From Xiphydria camelus (lineage: Eukaryota > Arthropoda > Insecta > Hymenoptera > Xiphydriidae): a stretch of DNA of 64,000 nucleotides. This document shows positions 58,565-64,000 of this stretch, one piece after another. The notes under the pieces are model-generated. The model ran no database searches, had not been told where the DNA came from, and was given only the letters and a program-made list of their open reading frames with translations. Position 1 is the stretch's first letter. Every line of letters starts with the position of its first letter. A program made the translations under genes and the position numbers. The stretch is taken from assembly GCA_963678675.1 (NCBI GenBank), contig OY783200.1, forward strand, positions 20,164,190-20,228,189, given 5' to 3'.

Positions 58565-59080
58565 AAACCATCCGTCTCTTCACAGAATTGTTAGATGGCG
58601 CTAAGGTAATATCTAGGATCTCTCGGTCGTTTCATACGATCGGGATAAATAATTAATAGTTTCTTCTATTTCATCACGCGAGACGACTGTAATCCCGTAT
58701 ATATGTATGTAATCTGCGTATAGTTCGATGTAACTGTAACATCATCTAACGGTGTAGAGAAGAGGCGGAATTTTTTCATACCATAAAGTTTGCTTTGAAA
58801 GTATAAAGACGACAACAATGACGACATTTCTCATAGATTAGCAAGACTCTTCTTTAAAAAGACATATCTCTCGAACCCGTTTATTGATTTGATTCTACGT
58901 AGTCTCTATTGAAAGCACGAGTTCTAAATTATACACAGAAGTAGCTTTGTAGCTAAAAATATCATAGTTATAGAAAAATATGAATTTCATTAGCGATATA
59001 CCACGGAGTGGATGCGGAGTATATAAATGGCCTTTTTTAAGTCCTTGGTGCGAGTCTCTGTCGAGTCTCTTGATCTGCCG
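58565..59080. other. Unassigned interval
   Basis: No gene or repeat is recognised. Confidence 0.35.
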
Positions 59081-59151
59081 GTTCCTCGTGTTAATCTAAC
59101 ATTTTTTGTGCTAACACAAACACAAAGGATGTTGAAATTAATACGAGGAAC
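59081..59151. ncRNA. Pre-miRNA-sized hairpin candidate
   Basis: GTTCCTCGTGTTAATCTAAC pairs with GTTGAAATTAATACGAGGAA, continuing to a loop near CTAACACAAACA. The stem is about 30 bp with a few mismatches and bulges over 71 nt. The size suits a microRNA precursor. A tiny inverted-repeat element is the main alternative, since such elements are abundant here. Confidence 0.3.
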
Positions 59152-59310
59152 GTTTAATTAACACAAAAACTGCAAAATTCACAAAAACAATTAGTTTATT
59201 TCAAAATGCAAAAATGGGTTAACTAATTTCAACACGAAATTTGTAATTATGTAGTTGCGTTGCTCGATAAAGAAGCTTCGTAAAAGATACATTGGATTTT
59301 ATCTAACATA

Positions 59311-59316
59311 TTTATT
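59311..59316 (-). terminator. Poly(A) signal for the candidate terminal exon
   Basis: AATAAA on the minus strand lies about 80 bp after the stop codon of the frame at 59395-59530. Confidence 0.35.
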
Positions 59317-59394
59317 TAACTGAAAATAACATTTATCACATGTGTATACCAATACCAAGAAGTAAGTATAATTACAAATTTTAAAAAACTTGCG

Positions 59395-59530
59395 TCAGTA
59401 TGAAATTCGTTTATCAATAAATCCTCGTCTCGGTATTTCTGGTCCATCATAAGCCATAGCTGTTCCATCAAACTCGAGTAAACCATTGATAAAAAGGTGT
59501 TGAGCTAGAAAATTCGCCTTAAGAAAGGTG
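59395..59530 (-). CDS. Candidate last exon of an unknown minus-strand gene
   Basis: A pyrimidine-rich acceptor (CCACTTATTTCCAG|C) is followed by 44 in-frame codons and a TGA, with AATAAA about 80 bp further on. The residues look protein-like despite the AT-rich DNA: a hydrophobic stretch F-L-A-Q-H-L-F-I-N-G-L-L, then E-F-D-G-T, then P-E-I-P-R-R-G-F-I-D-K-R near the end. I do not recognise the protein. The R-R and K-R pairs recall prohormone cleavage sites but may be coincidental. The exon would start one base into a codon. It lies 5' of the CUB exons on the same strand and ends in a stop and poly(A) signal, so it belongs to a different gene. No upstream exon was found, and chance cannot be excluded. 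Confidence 0.35.
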
Positions 59531-59632
59531 CTGGAAATAAGTGGATTCAAAAATTATTTCTCCGCTCGCTGAAGAGGACAGGAGAAATTTCAGGTTTCAA
59601 TCCAAAGCCCCCCACGTTTACACTCCTATATA

Positions 59633-60503
59633 CAGGGTGACATTTTGAAAACTTGCCACCCCAATATCTCAGAAAGTTACAGTGATTTTCTAAAAAAAAA
59701 TACGGTTTCGGCAGTGGAGAGGGGGAACAAAAATGACATAATCGCAGACGCACCCACTCGAACCCCCTTAGAGGTAGCCCCCCTAACTTTGTAATCTTAA
59801 ATATCAACCCCCCATGTATGATACAGCGTTGGAAGGCTCTTTAAAATGGTTTACAACAACACCAAATTTTGGTACCTTTCGATGAGTAGTTTTCGCGCAA
59901 ATCGAGAAAGAAACTGCTAGAAGTAAGTTTTGTCAATTTATTTATTAAAGGTCAATTATGTTACAATAAATTTTCGAAGTGATTTCCATCACCTGATCCT
60001 ACTCCCTACGAATTCTTCTTATGAGGACATCTGAAATCTGTTGTTTTTCAAACTCAACCAGCAAGCATTAACCAACTGAAACAGAGAATTACGCAAGAAT
60101 GTCGCAAAATTTCAAGAACATTTGAAAAAGTTGGAAAAATCAATGGAAATCATTTCGAAAATTTATTGTAACGTAATTGACCTTTAATAAATAAATTGAC
60201 AACTTACTTCTAGCAGTTTTTTTCTCAATTTGCGCAAAAACTACTCATCGAAAGGTACCAAAATTTGGTGTTGTTGTAAAGCATTTTTAAAGAGCTTTCC
60301 AACGTTGTATCACACATGGGGGGTTGCTATTTAAGATTACAAAGTTGGGGGGGGGGGCTACCCCTAAGGGGGTTGGAGGGGGTGCGTCTCCGATCATGCC
60401 ATTTAGGTTCCCCCTCTCCACTGCCGAAACCGTACTTTTTTTTTGGAAAATCTCTGTAACTTTCTGAGATATTGGGGTGGCAAGTTTTCAAAATGTCACC
60501 CTG
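59633..60503. mobile_element. Mariner-type deletion derivative with 350-bp inverted ends
   Basis: The ends CAGGGTGACATTTTGAAAAC and its complement are flanked by TA (59631-59632 and 60504-60505). The inverted arms are very long: 59633 to about 59988 mirrors about 60145-60503. Between and overlapping them is the C-terminal end of a transposase frame (59989-60171). The structure fits an element that lost its middle and gained an inverted duplication of its 3' end. Confidence 0.85.
59989..60171 (+). pseudogene. C-terminus of a mariner-type transposase
   Basis: In one frame the sequence reads S-P-D-P-T-P-Y-E-F-F-L, a stop, G-H-L-K and so on to N-G-N-H-F-E-N-L-L-stop. This is the standard end of DD34D-like transposases (SPDLxPxDFFLWGxLK ... 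GGHFEHLL). The position of the third catalytic acid, usually Asp, is Glu here. A TGA at about 60022-60024 replaces the following Trp. The first two catalytic Asp residues and the DNA-binding domain are absent. The final codons lie within the inverted arms of the element. It is non-functional. Confidence 0.8.
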
Positions 60504-60978
60504 TATAAATATAATACATATGGTACACACATAAGGAGATGTTCTCTAAACGAAAGCGGGACAGGCTTCCGGGATTCGAGCCAACTATCGACATTACGTG
60601 GACCGAACCTGCATCATGTCTGCAAACTGCACGGCATGCCAGATATCCTGGCAGCGGTGAGCGCGTGAGCACTTTTCTTCTTTTGGCGTCTGATAGATAC
60701 CTTCGACGAGGCGTCGTTCCTTCTTTCCCTGGGGGAGTGGGGTGCTATAAGCGGGGGTGCCGAGACAATTTACGGGTTTCTTGTCACGTGCCGCTGCAGG
60801 TGTTCCGGATGCAACGATAAAATTTCTCCCGTCATAACGGAAACAAAATCCTGTGGAGGAAGTCAAATTTGAATAATTCTGAAACTCCATTCGGCTGTTC
60901 GTCCGGTTGATGCGGCAAAGAAGAAATAAAGGAAAGAAAAGGAGAAGGTCCGAGTGTTTTCGAGGATGGGACACATAG
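60504..60978. other. Unassigned interval
   Basis: The 126-codon minus-strand frame (60594-60974) and overlapping plus frames are not recognisable. Confidence 0.35.
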
Positions 60979-61136
60979 GAGACATGTGAGTGCGAGTGAG
61001 AAAGTCGATTAACTCGGGAGAACGCATAAGAGTTTTTCTATCGCATATTTTTGAATTGGACAAATCTAGGGAAAATATGCGACAGAGAGACTTTTATGCA
61101 TCCACTACATATTCTCACTTGCACTCGCATATCCCC
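60979..61136. mobile_element. 160-bp imperfect foldback
   Basis: GTGAGTGCGAGTGAGAA pairs with TTCTCACTTGCACTCGCAT. The inner pair CGCATAAGAGTTTTTCTATC / GACAGAGAGACTTTTATGCA continues to ATATTTTTG at the centre. Confidence 0.7.
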
Positions 61137-63670
61137 TCAAATTGTTAAACGTGATCTTCGTTTTTCACGGTAAACAATATTGTAGTCCAGTAATTCGTGA
61201 AGTTATATTTTTATTAAAGGAATATTTATTAACGAAACTAAAACCACATATAACGATTTGAGTTTCCTTTCTCGGAAAAATCATGGATCATTAGCGAAAG
61301 ATTCTTTATCTGGAAATGAAAAGGGATCTAAAATCATGGAAAAAACTTGACGGCTTCCCTAGTTAATTTAACTAAGACGGAACCTTTTTAAATAGATCAT
61401 GCACATGCAGTCGAAATAACTTTCGTTGCATGCTTATAGTAACAACGAGGTTGTAATTTTTGGTAGCCATGTACAATGGTTCAATTAACCACAAAAGTAG
61501 ATCAATAATATTATTGTACGGTAGAGTCGACTATATAAAAAAAAGGTTAGAGACATTTATCGACCATGCTGCAAGTTGACCTGGTTACAACAATCCTGAT
61601 CTCTTGTTACATATAACAAGAATCTCACTGCTTATAAGCCTATAGGAGAACTATAGAATTATGGTTGGTGCCAAGAGTGTATCTATACAATCGAAAAAGT
61701 GTATTCACAAGAGAAGATAGTAGTCTTTTTTTTTTGGTAGAAGATCGTTATAAAACAATGTACGAATTGCTATAGGTCTTTATTTAAATATAATGAAAAA
61801 GTACGTTTAGAGTAAAATTACTGAAACATGAATATTTTTTTTAAACGTCGAAAAAAACATCGAATATCCTTCAGAAAAGGAAAACAAAAATTGATAAAAA
61901 CATACAATCGAACTTCATCAGGGTTCGTGACTTCGCCAAATCGACTAGAGGAGGAATGCGGCGGGAAACTGGAACGAGCGAAGGAGACTTCCCCGGGGGA
62001 GTAGAAGAATGTTCCTCGGAAATTTCACGCTGACAGAATCCCACCCCGGCGAGAGAGATTCGGGGACAGAAATGAAATCACTCCTCCTTCGCGGGAGGAG
62101 CGAAGCGAACGGAGCGGTGAAAAGGTAGGGAAGGGGTATTTGGCGTAGCCCATTGTTTACCGACTGCGAAATAAATTACCGCAGTTCAATAAACTTTCCT
62201 TTTCGAGAACCAGGTTTCAATAAGCCGAGTCGGAGGACGGCGCCTGTGACTTCAAAGCCGACATCGATTGCGTACCAATATCTTAGAGCGCTTTCTAGTT
62301 TTCTCTACCGCCTCCTTCCTTTCCACGCTACCGTTCAGATATTTACTACCCCGTCCCATCCCTCCACCCTTTCTTTTTGAGAATACGAAGGGATGAAAAT
62401 TATTCTCTTTCTCTTTACTTTATTGGTGTGTGTGGAACGACTTACGCGTAAATTGTACAACATATTTTTAATAACACCAGTTTTTTCTTCTTCTTTTAAT
62501 ATATATAATACATATGAATATACATATATTTTAAGCCAGACGTAGAGAGGATATGAATTTTGCAGCAACTTTACGAAAACCTTGATCATGGCGTGCGATA
62601 CAAAACATAGAATTTACAGTTGTGCTACAAACTCTTTACTGTCCAGGCTTTCGACCATCTGATTTCTAGCGCTTTAGAGCTTTCGAGAAGCAAGCCAAAG
62701 GCATCTCTTTCATACGTGATTAAGAAATTAAAGCTGCTACGTTAAAATAATTTCAAGAATAGCCGAGAAAGTTCTACAACACTAGATTAAGTAAACTTGC
62801 GAGGCTTTTTTATGTTAAAACTGTTACTCGAATGCCCGGCCAGTATTATCCGACATAGATCGTTCGATTTTAGACCTTGACGTGATCCTTCATCAAGATT
62901 CTTGATTAGCTATTAATATACTAACAAAAAAAAGGATATATTCTTAAACTGTGTAAAGTAAAGAAACTCAAGAGATGAAGTATTTAAGTTCTGGAAATAT
63001 GTGCGAGGAGTTAGGTATCTAGGGAGTTTACAAAATAAAGTAGTCAGGACCATAAGGAACCGATGGTGTCAGAGATATTCTCAGATGGACTAATTATACA
63101 TACATATGTATAAGAAGCAAAAGAAGATGGAAGACAAGTCGAGTAGTTATCGCAGAGTTTTCCAGCTCCTCCGCGGCTCTTATATATCTCCCTCTTCTCA
63201 TTGCGAGTTCATTAATTAGAGGCGAGTTGAATTGCGTTCTCCTCTGTAAAAAAGTCGCTGGCCGCGAGAGTGGCGTCCGTACCGGGACTCTCTCCCGGCG
63301 TTTTTGTTCCTCCCCCGGCGAGGCTCTCCACGGATGCGAATAAAGAGGCAAGACCGATTCGAGACGGGGCAGGGAGTTTGAAAAAAATCCTTTTAATTGC
63401 TTCTCGCGTTGGGAAAACGCGTTTACCCGACCTCCGACCAATTATTGGACGGAGCGTTTCACGCTACATAAACCGACGAGGAAATACTAGAGAGAAGGCG
63501 TAAGGAAGTATTGAAAAAACGTTTATCCTCGAGATCTTCATCGGAGCGGTACCAAGAAGAGAATTGGCTCCATAATATAGGTTTTAAATTGTGAAAAAAA
63601 ATAATTAAAATTATTCTAAGACTTGAAAATTCCAATGGCAGTGTTTTAAATTCCAGAAGTACATTGTATT
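61137..63670. other. Gene-free interval
   Basis: It is AT-rich DNA with a CpG-rich patch at 61920-62330 and another at 63140-63520. Frames there are open on both strands without recognisable products or exon signals. Confidence 0.35.
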
Positions 63671-63756
63671 ATGTGTACAACTTTGCTCCCGCTGTTCTTC
63701 TATAGATGGCAATTGGGAAAAACGGCGGAAGCAAAGTTGTAGACCTAACACATATT
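63671..63756. repeat. Small inverted repeat
   Basis: TATGTGTACAACTTTGCTCC on the left is mirrored by GGAAGCAAAGTTGTAGACC on the right, and CCGC / GCGG extends the stem. It is probably a short MITE remnant. Confidence 0.6.
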
Positions 63757-64000
63757 ACCTTAAGGTGATACCAACGCGACAATCTCAACCAAAAATGTCA
63801 TCTCATGTACCTGTTTTAAAATTTAGTAATTTAATTGGGTTTTCGTAGAAAGATCTATATAACATAAAATATTGATGATACCTACTGATTTACAATGCAA
63901 GGAGCATTGTCTCTCTATCATCGTAAAATTTCTTACATTAACTACTTTCTTCACGCCAGTTGCAGTAAATTTTTTACTAGAACTATTCACGAATGACAAT
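63757..64000. other. Unassigned AT-rich end of the window
   Basis: Nothing is recognised. Confidence 0.4.

Overview
This window looks like gene-poor nuclear DNA from an insect, most likely a hymenopteran. The insect call rests on an AT-rich background with scattered GC/CpG-rich patches, short introns with GTAAGT-type donors, and a heavy load of pogo/mariner/piggyBac-type inverted-repeat elements. Hymenoptera specifically is a guess from general character. There are no rRNA genes, tRNA genes or CRISPR arrays that I can support.

Protein-coding content is sparse. (1) A complete, apparently intronless gene for a 61-residue secreted four-cysteine peptide lies at 13363-13548 (+), with a TATA box and a poly(A) signal. 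(2) Two phase-compatible exons of a cysteine-rich/CUB-domain gene lie on the minus strand (48786-48947, then 44923-45106); its other exons were not found. (3) A weaker candidate last exon of a different minus-strand gene is at 59395-59530, with a poly(A) signal at 59311-59316. Broken coding remnants are a filamin-repeat fragment (26702-26857), a THAP-domain pseudogene (39839-40204), a psq-type DNA-binding ORF inside a pogo-like element (15623-15823), a mariner-type transposase C-terminus (59989-60171), and the 3' end of a jockey/CR1-like LINE (34348-34948).

The dominant feature is short transposons. From left to right: a TA-flanked MITE (1123-1343); a 510-bp foldback (2205-2714); two more MITEs near 3.1-3.5 kb; a nested stack of foldback elements at 4488-5756, whose empty site can be read from a second copy of the host repeat at 17.8 kb; a foldback at 6485-6829; two clusters of the AGCATGCT palindrome (10.45-10.69 and 11.37-11.53 kb); a pogo-like element (15029-16312); an element built on a 129-bp tandem repeat (16350-17690); a second pogo-like element (19771-20717); a 690-bp full-length hairpin (23639-24328); an inverted pair spanning 27.8-29.3 kb; a 138-bp CA microsatellite; a piggyBac-like MITE (33314-33591); the LINE; a 2.46-kb element with GATGCG-rich ends (40391-42853); a solo LTR directly beside a MITE (43060-44258); a four-part palindrome at 51.4-51.9 kb; and a mariner derivative with very long inverted ends (59633-60503).

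The remaining stretches (for example 20.7-23.6, 29.6-33.3, 35.3-37.2, 48.9-51.4 and 53.9-57.9 kb) hold only unassigned AT-rich DNA and CpG-rich patches whose open frames look accidental. Some may be introns or regulatory DNA of the minus-strand CUB gene, but the sequence alone does not show that.
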